In this document: one piece after another, positions 45,174-56,566 of the stretch
How the letters are laid out: the number at the start of each line of letters is the position of its first letter
How positions within the stretch are numbered: the first letter of the stretch is position 1
Origin: Dryas octopetala
Taxonomy: Eukaryota > Streptophyta > Magnoliopsida > Rosales > Rosaceae
Assembly: GCA_963921425.1 (NCBI GenBank)
Contig: OY992835.1
Span: 11,966,001 to 12,030,000, forward strand
DNA: 64,000 bases
Direction of reading: 5' to 3'
Notes under the pieces: generated by a model
Told to the model about the DNA's origin: nothing
Seen by the model: the letters and a program-made list of their open reading frames with translations, nothing else
Databases searched by the model: none
Translations under genes and position numbers: made by a program

Positions 45174-45470
45174 AAAGCTCACATGGGACCAACTATAAAG
45201 TGCATGTATTAAATCCATGGGTCTAACTCATCCTCAAAAACCGGCTTGTAAGGAGATGATTGCCTAAGGCTTATATAGTGCACAACCCAACCATATTATG
45301 GCCGACTCTGATACCATGTAAAAGCTCACATGGGACCAACTATAAATTGCATATATTAAACCCATGGGCCTAACTCATCTTCAAAAATCGACTTGTAAGG
45401 AGATGATTGCTCAAGGTTTATATAGTGCACAACCCAACCATATCCTGACGATGTGGGATATTTAACCGTA
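45174..45470 (+). repeat. Tandem repeat, 147-bp period, two copies
   Basis: AAAGCTCACATGGGACCAAC starts each copy, at 45174 and 45321. Both continue through TAAACCCATGGGCCTAACTC-like and GCTTGTAAGGAGATGATTGC-like words to CAACCCAACCATAT. The content (CTCTGATACCATGT, GATGTGGGATATTTAACC) resembles a dispersed plant repeat often found near genes; the exact class is not clear. Confidence 0.8.
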
Positions 45471-45628
45471 ACTTCATTGCCACCACCTAAATATCTCAAT
45501 TCGTGCATGATTGCATGTCGCATGCTATTTCCCTTAACTAAATTGATGAAATTAAGGATATTAGAGGTAGGCATTGGTTGGTGCGATTGGTTCTTGGCTT
45601 GTTTGCCCACTGGCCCGATGTTGTCAGT

Positions 45629-45978
45629 GAAGGAATCTAGGCATCCATCACAAAACTAATTGGTAATAAGAGGACTGAAGGAGTAGCCCAAACTCTTATA
45701 AGCCATTATGCAATGCCTCACATCTTTAATGTGAAATCTTTATTTCAACAAGCCCTCACACGTGTGGCATCATTTAAGCCTAACATGTGGACAATTCATA
45801 TTGAGTGACATGAGAGCACATGTGGCTGTTGGGCCTAACACATGGATAACCTGCTTTGATACTATGAAGGAATCTAGGTATCCATTCCAAAACCAATTGG
45901 CAATAGGACGAATAGCTCAAATCTTGATAAACCCCACTATGAAATGCTTCACATTTTCAATGTGGGATCATTCTCTCA
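45629..45978 (+). repeat. Two direct repeats of about 110 bp
   Basis: Copy A (about 45629-45740) and copy B (about 45866-45975) both begin GAAGGAATCTAGG, continue ATCCAT...AAAAC-AATTGG-AATA and end with CTTCACAT-like and TCAATGTG words. The spacer carries repeated CATGTGG words. Probably pieces of the same repeat class as the preceding tandem pair (shared ATACCATG/ATACTATG and ATGTGGGAT words). Confidence 0.7.
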
Positions 45979-47175
45979 ACAGTCAGTAGGCCATTTTCTG
46001 GAAACATTGTCAAAAACTTGAAGCCACTACTGATATTGGTCAGTCCACCGAGAAATCGATTTTATTTATTGTATGTTTACGTCTTTAGCGTTATAAAATC
46101 ATGTTATTATTTGGAGTTACAAGCTTCTCACTTGGAGGATTTAAGGGATAAGGGTGGTGATGGTAATGGTAATGGTGGTAGTGTCTAGCAGTGACGATAA
46201 TGAAGGCAGGATGGTGGTAGTGGCGGTGATGATGGGTGGTAGTGGCAAGGTGATGTTGTTGTTGTTGTGGTTTTTTTTTTTTTTTATCATCAAAAGCTCC
46301 CGAATTTCAAGTATCTTTTCAAACAAAATTTAAAAATTTCTATGTTATTTATAAAGTTTGAGTTAGTCTAAATTTCAATTTTACTTTAATTTTTTTCATC
46401 CAAACACTTTAAATTTCAAGCACAAATTATATATAACTTAAATAGATGTGTGTGCTCAAACACGACTCATCCCATGTTGTCTAGTACGTCTCCAAATGAG
46501 GTGGAGTACAAGCTAGGACTAAAAATTTCAGCCTAACATTGATGTATATGCCAGGCTTTAGAGTGGCTACTTAATTCACCTATTCTAGTCTTCTAGACTT
46601 CTAGTACGTATGCTACAAAGCCTACAAGAACACTACCATGAAGTCGCTTGTAGTTGTAGTTAGTATCCTACACTCCCACTACAACAGAACAGAGTGTATT
46701 CAAATATGTTTCCCGCTCATTGGTCTTTCCCAGACCTTTTTGTTCGTCAAAAACCCCTCGACTCTCCCATCAACACTTCAAAACACACAAAAGAAGTCAA
46801 CAAAATTTGAATAGTTACCGTTAAACCACCAAACACCACACAAATAAAAACGTCCTAATTCCTAACCCCCATAAACAAAACAGTGAGACACAAAAGCCTA
46901 CGCACTTTCCAATGCTTATTCAAATTCAAAACCACTTTCATCCACTGATACCAAACCAGAGAGCCCCACCTCAGCATGGGTGGGTCAAATACCCCATCTG
47001 GGCCCACCACTATGCTTACGTGGCAGAATCAGAACTGGGTGCTGTAGAAATTTGTTTTTGGAAAGTGGAAACTATACATCACACAGTGCTCTAAAAACAA
47101 GCTTTTGTTTCCCACCATGTACTATCCATTTCCACTTCACTCAAGTTTTCAACTTATCTCTTATATAACTTCATT

Positions 47176-47252
<77 letters not shown>

Positions 47253-47409
47253 ATTCAACTACCTATCTGATGATTTGCTTCAAAGAAATCAACCACAAAT
47301 CCCAGCAATCTCATAAATCTTTGCCAAAATAAACCCAACAACTAGCATTCTCATTCACTCCATCAAAGCTCAAACTTCACCACTCTGTCTCTCTGTCTCT
47401 CTGTGAACC
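45979..47409. other. Intergenic region upstream of TLP8
   Basis: Includes a degenerate GGTGAT/GGTAGT microsatellite-like stretch (46150-46270), otherwise AT-rich sequence, then the presumed TLP8 promoter and leader. No separate gene is supported. Confidence 0.5.
47181..47247 (+). repeat. (CT)n microsatellite, about 33 units, in the TLP8 leader
   Basis: A pure CT tract of about 67 bases, 163 bases ahead of the TLP8 ATG. It probably lies in the 5'-UTR or core promoter. Confidence 0.9.
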
Positions 47410-50400
47410 ATGATGACTGGTTGCAAGAAAACCACATTAATGCCACGCCAATCCTCATACAACTCCCTCTATGTCAATCCCCTCACCGACCAAAAACACA
47501 ACCGCAGCTACAGTGAAGGTCTCAGCTTGAGCTCCAAAAACGGCCACTTGGAGCCAACCCCATTAGTTTTAAACGACAACAAAGAAAACGCAATGCCCAA
47601 CAAGCAACAACACTCTGTCTTGGACAGTGACAAAGAGAATTTGCTACAAGAAAATGGGTCTTCTTTTGCGAAGCCATTGAAGCAGAATTTGAACAAGTCT
47701 CTGTCCACAGACTGTGGGGTCCTGAAACCCTCCTCGCTTCAGTTCTGTATGCAGATGAATGAGCCTGAGCAGGAGCTCTTTGGTGGGTCCAAACTCTGGG
47801 ACCCACCCACCACTGGATCAGAGAACTCTAGCTCTTTGAAGATATGGGACTACTCGGATTCTGAGGCTGCCCCTGCTTCTTCTTGGTCTACTCTGCCCAA
47901 TAAGTGAGTCTTCTTTTGCTAAAAATATAATTGTTTTATTTATATTTTTTGGGAACAATCTAATTGGTTGTGTGTGTGCGGGTGTAAATTTGGTGTGGTG
48001 GGGGTGCATTCAGGTCTCTGTTGTGCAGGCCATTGCCTATGGATGTAGGAAGGTGCACTTGTGTTATAGTGAAGGAGGCAACACCAGAAGGATTACATGG
48101 GGGTACTCTGTATTCTCTTTATACCAATGTAAGTTATCTGTGACTTGTTAAGTGTTTTCATTTGGGGCATCCCTCATTTCACTTTTCTTTTTAATTAAAA
48201 ATGAAATTTGGGTTCGGTTTGAATCAGCAAACTTTAACAATTAACAGGCCTCTTAGTTTCACTAATGTTGGTTGTGCAATAAATATGATCATAACAATGT
48301 TGAATGTACTAATATGTAATGGATACAACATTTCCTGCTGTGTACTGAATAAGCATGTAGTTGTGGTCATGCAATTCCCAAATTTTCAAAAATAAGCTAT
48401 ATTTAAAATGTAAATATAACCCAACACTGGACACCAATTAACATTAATCTGGTGAAATACATAGATTTTCTAGTGGATTAAGAGGAGGAGTTTCTTTTAT
48501 AATTAGGATTTTGGGTTTGAATATTTCTCTGGACCTTTTTTAACATGTTAATCAAGTTTACATTATTTGATTCTTTCATAAACTTCATGGCTTCATGTAT
48601 GCTTGAGTTTCTGATAACCCTTCCCCACACCATATTCCTCTAACCTGCCCTTGTCTATTGCTGTTTCTGAGGCTCCATGTTTACTTTTAAGATTGAAATT
48701 TAATTGTGAAACATACCCTTTTTTTTCTTTCTTTTTTTGGTCTAACATGTTAAACTCCCTTGTGTAAGTCAATTGCCTCCTGAATCTTTGGTGTGGTATT
48801 ATGAACTTACAGGAAGGTAAGGGAAGGCAGGACCGGAAACTAGCTATTGCTCACCATAAGCGGCGTAATGGAAAATCTGAGTTAACCATTGCTCAGAATA
48901 TGAAGGGAATATTGTCTAACTCAGATGATAGTTTTATTGGAACTGTAAATGCTAATCTCATGGGCTCAAAATACCATATATGGGATCAGGTTAGACTTTC
49001 TAGAAATTGAACTCTTCTGATTTATATTTACCTGCAAAAATGGAAATCAGACATCTTTTAATGTATATCACAAAACATTTTTATCAGTAATTTGGTTGAC
49101 GATAACGTTTTGATTGCAGGGTAGTCGTTCCAATTCCATGAGCAGACAGTCTAAATCACTTCTTGCTGTCGTAGCGTAAGCCTTTTCTTCTCTCTCTCTC
49201 TCTCAGACTCTCCCCCTTCCCCCCCTCAACTTGTAATGGTTACTCTTTTTTTTTTGCAGGTTTGTGCCAACAATTTCGACCTGGACAGGAAGCTACCGAC
49301 GCATAAGGGCATATATTGCCAAGCACCAGTCCATGCAGTTAAAGAATACCACACAGGTGAGCTTAACAGTTTAGAAGATATCTTAGTTTCTTACAATTAT
49401 CAAAGATTTAGTGCATGATCAGATAGACCAGGTTTTTCTTATCTGTTATATGTAGATTCCATACTGAAATCCAGTCAATGGATTAAGTATGCTTAATTTC
49501 AATGCTAATGTTCTTCTCTTGTAGACACAACACATCAAGGGACTGCCAAAGGACTGGGAGGGGAAGCTGGACAAAGTACATCAGCTATTCTCAAGGGTTC
49601 CACATTACAATAAAGTAGGTCTACGAAAGGATGTAATATTATTACCTCATTGTAGGAAATGATTATTTTTTGTTGTTTTCTGTTTTTTGGTTTCTCTCCA
49701 TTGATTGATTTCTGTTTTCATTCAGATTTCAAAGCAATATGAGTTGGACTTCAGAGATAGGGGAAGAGCTGGTCTTAGAATCCAAAGTTCAGTCAAGAAT
49801 TTCCAGCTGACTCTAGAGGTATTATGAACAATATGACTCAACAGATTTTACTCAGATTTAGCCTAAAAAAAAGTAATTTTCTTATTCAACCATTCTGAAA
49901 CAAAATCTGGCACCAATTTTAACTTATATACATGTATGTGTATAAGTGCATGTCTGTCTGTAGAAACACTTTGAACAAGGCTCTCAAAAGGGTGCTTTGT
50001 TTATGACATTGTGGTGATAGAACCAGTGGTTAAAACTGAAAAAATATTTTACTTAACAGTAGTATACAGCCTCGCTCTCACATTCAACCACTCACACCAG
50101 TATTGTGAAAGAGAGATTATATACAACGGTTGTATACAAGAATTTCTCGTTAAAAACGTGCTTGGTTTGGGATGCTAACTTTTATATGCTTTGTTAGGAG
50201 AATGGAAAGCAGACAATCCTGCAGCTTGGAAGGGTTGGGAAATCAAAGTACGTGATGGATTACAGGTATATACAAGCAGCAATTTATGTAGTAATGTGTG
50301 TTATAAAAGGCAATATATAGTGATTCATATACAAATAGAGAGAAATGGAAGAGATATACTGCTAAGTGTTATGTGATATCTTTGTTTTTGCAGATATCCT

Positions 50401-50469
50401 TTGACGGGCTACCAAGCGTTTTGCATATGTTTGGCTTCTATTGATTCAAAGCTTTGCTGCACAGTATAG
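47410..50469 (+). CDS. TLP8: Tubby-like protein without F-box (TLP8 type), 421 aa, nine exons
   Basis: Exons: 47410-47903, 48014-48128, 48813-48989, 49120-49175, 49260-49356, 49525-49614, 49726-49818, 50198-50265, 50394-50469; all GT-AG and in frame. The first ~165 residues are Ser/Asn-rich and look disordered (LNDNKENAMP, LDSDKENLLQE). From about residue 185 the sequence follows the tubby C-terminal domain: CTCVIVKEATPEG, LAIAHHKRRNGKS, GSKYHIWDQ, PTISTWTGSYRRIRAYI, SVKNFQLTLEENGKQTILQL and the ending MDYRYPL...QAFCICLASIDSKLCC. Tubby barrels bind phosphoinositides and can link the plasma membrane to the nucleus. Most plant tubby-like proteins have an N-terminal F-box; none is seen here, as in Arabidopsis TLP8 (At1g16070). 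A second ATG is next to the first (codon 2). Confidence 0.9.
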
Positions 50470-51230
50470 CACAATCTCTCTCATCTGCCACTGCATTTTG
50501 TAGTTCAACCTCTGAACACAAGGCTTGTGAGTTGAGTTATTTGTTTTTTGCATTACTTGCACCCCATCTCACTAAAAGCCATGCAGTAGAAAAGAGACAA
50601 GCCAAGCAAATAACATTGGGAAACATAGTTGATTGGAAAAAGAAATAGATGGTGGTTTGCTTACTTCACAGAAGTTTCCAAAAGGCAAATTAAGATTTGA
50701 AGGCTGGTTTAATTGGCATCTGTATTTCCAAGATGTATCTTTTGTTTTTTGGTCTTTAATGTCTGGTTAATTATATTTCTCAATACAAATTTTTTTAAGG
50801 TTCTTTTTTGGTTTGTTGCTGTAAATAATATCAAGTTTTTGGTAAATGAAAATTTATTAAGAACCAAAAAAAAAAAGTGAAAAAAAAAGTAACAACATAG
50901 GCAAGCCAAACAAGCAAACTTAAAAATTTTAATTTGTAAGAGAATATACAAAAATATTAAAAAATATATAAGACTTATATTATTAACTTAAACATTGCAA
51001 ACAAAACAACTTAAGTCAAATCAATAATTGACACAATTTAAAAATTGGGGCTCAATAAATTTGTATTGACATTCTAATTGCATGCACATGCTCTTGAAGC
51101 ACAGACAGGGAACAACCAACCTCAAGTCTCAGCCAATAATTTTTTATAAAGTCACTGACATCGACTAAGCCCAACCTTTCCTCAAGCCAAAAAAGGAGGC
51201 CAATCTTTCCAGCCATTATTGCCTTCTATC
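50470..51230. other. 3' flank of TLP8
   Basis: TLP8 3'-UTR followed by A/T-rich sequence with poly-A runs near 50865-50890. No gene found. Confidence 0.45.
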
Positions 51231-52170
51231 AGTGACGGATCCAGGATTCCTAACTCGGGGGGTCAAGGTGAAACTTGAGATAGTGGTGGTGCCATGGTGG
51301 GCAGTTGACTGGCGGGCGGTGGCGAAATGTCCTGGTGGGGGACAGGTTGGGTTTGGTTAATTGGTGCGCAGCTCGAATATGTTGGCAACAAAGCAAGTTT
51401 GTGCTTTTTTTTTTTAATAAGTCCTGGCTCAAAAGTTGTTTTGAGTAGAAAACTTTAAAAAAAATAAACAATTCTAAGTAAGTCTCAAAATAGACTAATT
51501 AATCATTTACTATTAGAAATGGCCAATAAAAATCATTTACTATCAAAATTACAAGCCTCCAATAAAGTTACCTTTTTGCCCACTTTGACCAAAAATGTTT
51601 TGACCATTTTTCCATAAGTTTGTTCCTAATCTATTGGGGTTTCCGTGTAATTACCTTATATGGGTTCTCTATAATTCTTGTAATTAGTTTTTTATTAGGT
51701 TTGCCTTTTCTAGTCGTATGTGAATGAATGAGAAGATAACTATTCTGCCCACTATTGAATCTTGTGGCAGAGATGAATCATGAAGTGATGGTTTTTGGAA
51801 AATGCAAAACACACTACAAAAAATAAAGATTTTTGGATGTCTACTTGGAGGATTATTGTACTTAAAATCAATCTTTAGGGGTTGATTGTAAAGTATAGAA
51901 ACTTGAGGCTCCAACGCTCACTCCCCCAACAATTATAGACTTTCAGGGGGAGACAACGAAAGCTGAATCAGGCAGTCAGCCATTTCATCGAGCAGTTGGT
52001 GGGGGCAGCCGTGCAGTGGGCAGGCTGGGCTGGGCAGCGGTGACTCGGTGACTTCGTGCAGTGGGCAGGCTAGGGGGTCGCAGTGTCGCCATCCATAGCT
52101 TCAGGGGCTTCGTGCTCCGGCCTTTGGGGGGTCGCCCGACCCCCTACCCATGAACGTGTGTCCGTCCTTG
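51231..52170. mobile_element. DNA-transposon-like element, about 940 bp (tentative)
   Basis: The left end AGTGACGGATCC...GGGGGGTC and the right end, on the other strand, AAGGACGGACAC...GGGGGTCGG share an imperfect terminal inverted repeat of a kind common in plant MITEs. The right part is GC-rich (GCAGTGGGCAGGCT occurs twice, about 52013 and 52058), unlike its surroundings. No transposase frame. Ends are approximate. Confidence 0.4.
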
Positions 52171-52903
52171 CCTTTTATAGCCTAATCCTCATCGTTGGTG
52201 CTGCATGTGCAACTATGCAAGATTCTTATGCAAGGGGATATTAATGTGTGCATTATGAATTTTTGTGGACAGTGCATTTTGGTGGTTAGAAACTTTTATT
52301 TCACATTTAGCACTAATATTTTCAATTTCCTAGAGTTAGGGTTAGATGTGAGACTATTTACTAGTATTTCTTAGAGAGAATATTGTCACATTATTCAGGC
52401 TACTTCTAAGAGAGAATAGTGTCACATTAAGATTTATAAATTTTGAATATTAATTTTATGATCATTTATAAATCTTAATATTTTATGATCATTTTAATAA
52501 GTACTTAAGAAAAAAAAAATTACGTGAATGTACCTCTAATCATCTGGATCTACCCCATAGACTTGAAAATTTTCAATTACACTAGATTTTCAACTGTAAT
52601 TCCCTCTTTAATTTTCCATGAACCACATTAATTCCCTCTTGTGCATGCAATTGTCTCTCAAATTGCATTTTATTGGTGTGGGCCGGGCACACCTCCTTGA
52701 CACAGCTAGCCGTCCAAGTTTAAACTTAGAAAGAGCATGAAGGAAAATGCACACTCATCCATCTTTATCTTCTGATATAAGTTCGTTCAAGGCATTGTTT
52801 ATTGGTTTAATAGTATTTTTCTTCCTCAATACGAATTTGAATTTTTCCTACTTAAATTAAAATAAATAAATAACAAAATAAAGTCTTTAGGTGATTAAAA
52901 AAA
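52171..52903. other. Intergenic AT-rich spacer
   Basis: No gene or element recognised. The block AAGATTTATAAATTTTG has a partial repeat (TTTATAAATCTTAATATTTTATGATCATTT) around 52435-52495. Confidence 0.4.
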
Positions 52904-53275
52904 TAGTTAATTACACTTACACCCCCTAAGGTTTATCATTTTTTCACATATATTCCATGGGGTTTCAATAATTACACATACACCTCCTGAAGTTTTAAAA
53001 CTGTTGCATATAACCCCTTATAGTGAGACGAAAAATGATGAGAAATTATGCAAAAAAGCATGCTAAGGGATTAAATAGTCTGATAAGATTACTCAATGTG
53101 TAAGGTCCAATCTCAATACAAATATTTTCTTTTTTTATTTATTTATTTTTTTCTCTTGTAGGGGAATATATGCAATAGTTTTAAAACATCAGGGGGTGTA
53201 TGTGTAATTATTGAAATCTCAGAAAGGGTATGTGAAAAAACGATAAATCTCAAGGAGTGTAAGTGTAATTAATTC
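52904..53275. mobile_element. Inverted-repeat element, 372 bp, 9-bp target duplication (Mutator-like MITE)
   Basis: TTAATTACACTTACACCCCC at the left is mirrored at the right (complement of AGTGTAAGTGTAATTAA), and the arms continue: TTTATCATTTTTTCACATAT, GGGGTTTCAATAATTACACA and CTCCTGAAGTTTTAAAACT all have mates. The arms are about 125 bp. The 9-mer TTAAAAAAA flanks both sides (52895-52903 and 53276-53284). No coding capacity. Confidence 0.75.
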
Positions 53276-53584
53276 TTAAAAAAAGTAGCAAGGGTGGTAG
53301 ATATCCATGGACCATGGCAACTCAATTCAGAATTATAGGCTTCCCCACCTACACCTGCCCAATTGAAATAGGAGGCAACCTGGAGGACAAAAAGTGTAGC
53401 AACCTGGAGGGATGTATGGTCAAGTTGATGGAATTAATTCACATAGTAGATGATCCGAACTTAAAACTGGCCATCTGATATATTAATTATCCATAAACTC
53501 TTTAATCTTTGTGAAATATTAAATTATTAATTAATACACTAATATTACAAGAAATTAATTCACATAAAGTTCAAATTAAAAAAA

Positions 53585-54550
53585 GAGCAAATTATTTGTA
53601 AGTATCTCAATTATACACTGATTTTCAATTTAGTACTTCAACTTTGAAAATTTGACAAAAAGTACGTCAACTTTCATTTTGTGTCAAAATAGTACCTCCG
53701 TTAGTTTTTCTGTCAAATAAACCGTTATCTGCTGACGTGGCATAGGTATTTTTGTCTTTTTCCTCACATTTAAAAGATAATAATATTTTTAAAATTTTTT
53801 GAATAAAAAAAAAATTCTTAAAAAAATTAAAACTTTAAAAATTTTAAAAAAATTTTGGGGCCCTCCCCTCCCCAGCCCGCCCCCCTCCCTGACTGACCTG
53901 CCCCCAGCCCACCCCCACCCCCTCCCCCTCTCCCTGCCCGACCCACCTCTCCCCCCCACCAGTCCCGTCGCACCCCCTCCCCCCAGCCCCGTCGCACCCC
54001 CCAGCCCCAAACCCCCGTCGCACACCCCTCCCCCCCAGCCCCAGCCCCAGCCCCTCCCCTCCCTTCCCTGCCCCCACCCAGCCCCAAAACCTTCCCTTCC
54101 CGCCCTCACCCAGCCCCAAAACCTTCCCTTCCCGCCCTCACCCAGCCCTCCCCCAGCCATCCCAGCCCGCCCCCAGCCATCCTTCCCTCTCTCCCTGCCC
54201 GACCGCCCTAGTCCCATCGCCCCTCACCCCCCTTACCCAACCCCAACCCAGCCCCCCCACCCTCCCTGCCTATCTCCCCCAAAAAAATTTTAAATTTTTT
54301 TAGGTTTTAATTTTTTAAGAAATTTTTTTTATTCAAAAAATTTTAAAAATATTATTATATTTTAAATGTGAGTAAAAAGATGAAAATACCTCTTTCACGT
54401 CAGCCGATAACGGTTTATTTGACAGAAAAACTAACGGAGGTACTATTTTGACACAAAATGGAAGTTGAGGTACTTTTTGTCAAATTTTTAAAGTTAGGAT
54501 ACTAAATTAAAAATCAGTGTATAATTGAGGTACTTACAGATAATTTGCTC
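53585..54550. mobile_element. Inverted-repeat Mutator-like MITE, 966 bp, with C-rich core
   Basis: Ends GAGCAAATTATTTGTAAGTA and, on the other strand, GAGCAAATTATCTGTAAGTA. Arms of about 275 bp are nearly complementary: ATTTTGTGTCAAAATAGTAC, CCGTTAGTTTTTCTGTCAAA, AACCGTTATC and GACGTGGCATAGG all have mates. The 9-mer TTAAAAAAA is repeated directly outside both ends (53576-53584, 54551-54559). Between the arms lies a ~420-bp C-rich block (53865-54285) made of CCCAGCCC, CCCGTCGCACCCC and CCTTCCCTTCCCGCCCTCAC repeats. Frames through the core give proline-rich or glycine-rich strings that are compositional, not protein-like. Confidence 0.85.
53865..54285. repeat. C-rich (G-rich on the other strand) repeat block
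   Basis: More than 70% C on the given strand, with imperfect tandem units such as CCCAGCCCCAAAACCTTCCC (twice, about 54077 and 54108) and CCCCTCCCCCCAGCCCCGTC. The complementary strand has many G-runs and could form quadruplexes. It sits between the arms of the Mutator-like MITE. Confidence 0.9.
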
Positions 54551-54559
54551 TTAAAAAAA

Positions 54560-56566
54560 CGTAACTTAAGACTCATGATGGCCTTTGTAATTAAGTTGAA
54601 TTCGCTAATGGGCCGGATCTGGTTTAAGTCTTGGGTTAGTAAGATTGAGAGGCCTTGAACTCATAATGTTAATTAATTTGGTTATTAAATGATCAAATTA
54701 ATATTTAAACCTCAGATAATACTTAAACCCTTTAATTGCTTCAGCGGTTAAGTGGATAAGAGGTTAAACCCATGATTGTAGGAAGTAACTCCCAAGGGAA
54801 GGAGTATAAAAAGCTCGGCAAAGACCATGGACTGAGGTAACACACTTTTTTTTTTTTTTTTTTAGAAGCAAAGTTTGTGATTAACACATTCATAAATAAA
54901 AACATTGAGTTAAGTATTGGAGGTCCTTTGAGGAGTAACCTTTTAGGGGGTAGTTAGGACTCATTTGTAAGTTTTGCAGGTAAGTTAGAAGATAATTGAC
55001 TGACGTGTACATCTCTGGAAGTTCGAGCCTCATCAACTCAAAAATTAGAAAATTAATATTATACTAAACATTATGTCACTAACTAAAAATTATATTGGCA
55101 TTTGAATGTCCTATCAATCTTAAAATGTACTTTTTTTTTTGTTATCAAGCATGTACATGGACTTTTTAAACATTTTCTAAAGAACATAATAGAAACACGT
55201 ACCCTTTCCTGTCGAAAAATAACCACCCTTCCCTTAAAAGTTGGAGTTGGACCATAAGATGTTGACTTGAGGTCACTTACTTACCAGTGATGCTCATCGA
55301 TCATGCTCAACTATCCAACTGTAACTGACTAACTAGCATTAATCTAGTTACTTCAGTGTTTGAATTAATCAAGGCTTTGAATGTGCATATGCATGCCCAA
55401 GTATTCGGTGCCTCTAACACCTAATTCTACAATAACTTAGGAATGGTGACAACATATATATGAAATAAAAGTCAAAACCTCCTACCAAGTATATTCTATA
55501 CGTTTGCCCACCCATTTTGCTCTCTATTAATTAATTCACTTTCCTAGCTCTCAACTGAACTTTACAAAATTCAGTGGCAGCTTCCCCAACTTCTAACGAC
55601 CTGATATGCCCCACATTCCTATGGCATGCACGTACATGGGCCCTATTGAAGGACAATTAGAACTCAGAAGGAAATGGGTGTTTCTATCATAACAACTTTC
55701 GTATTTGTCCCTATCCCTGTCTAGACTCTAGAACTAGATCGATGTTGGCTAATGAATAGCTGTTGCAAATGATCATAGCCATGAATGGGCACTTAGTCCG
55801 ACTTAGTGAGAGGCAACTCATTCAAGTATTGGGTTTACTTTAATGGATTATTCGTTGCGTTAAATCTAGCCATTAAATGAGTTTTTCCTCATTTATCACT
55901 CATGCTAAGTCTTTTAGGTGAGGTGGATTTTTACTTTTTTGACTACTTATTTATCATTTTAACATAACCTAGTTAATTAATAATAACCCTTAAATCTAAA
56001 ACGCTTAATTCTTATCCTAAAATGAGGTATTTTAGATATATAACACAAAAATTAACCATAAGCATAAGATGTTATTTCAATATATATATAAATGCACAAG
56101 TCTGAATTCTACGAATTGAATCTCATTTAAGCTTTAGTACAACTCTATATTACCTGCTGAATAAAAGGAATATATAAAGACATACACGTAATAGAAAATG
56201 AAGATATATGTAGAAGTAAATAGGAGTAAGGGCCTTTAAATGCCAACTCTAAGTTGTCTTATTAAGAGAAATATTTGATAAATGAATGTCTATTTTCATC
56301 CCTATACATGAAAATGAACAAATAACAATAACAATTAGAAAACTCTCTTCTTTCTCGTACTCTTGGATTAAAGAAGAGAAGCGTCTAATTAAAAGATCAA
56401 CCTCATGAATTGTCTGTTTACTCTTACCATCAATCTTCATCATTGACTTTTCTGTCAATCAGCATCCTCCTTACCTCCATATTCACATGAATCACAAAAT
56501 AAACTCATATTGTTCGGATAGGTTTATTATGTGCCCAAGTTCTTACTCTATGCATATATATCAATA
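54560..56566. other. Intergenic region downstream of the AP2 gene
   Basis: AT-rich, with a T-run at 54847-54863. The AP2 3'-UTR is expected at the right end. Small open frames (for example 56249-56458 on the reverse strand) show no family resemblance. Confidence 0.45.

Noticed and set aside
45174..45978. CRISPR-like array
   Set aside because: Repeats are long (110-147 bp), only two copies each, diverged and in a plant nuclear context.
46141..46326. Thr/Ile/Pro-rich reverse-strand open frame
   Set aside because: Made by a degenerate GGTGAT/GGTAGT repeat, not a protein.
53799..54293. 164-aa proline-rich and overlapping glycine-rich open frames
   Set aside because: They follow solely from the C-rich repeat core of a MITE; frames are open on both strands because stops need A/T, and no domain or start context supports a protein.
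54735..54840. Possible tRNA-derived SINE (AGCGGTTAAGTGG...)
   Set aside because: The sequence only faintly resembles a tRNA box; no full A and B boxes or cloverleaf could be built.
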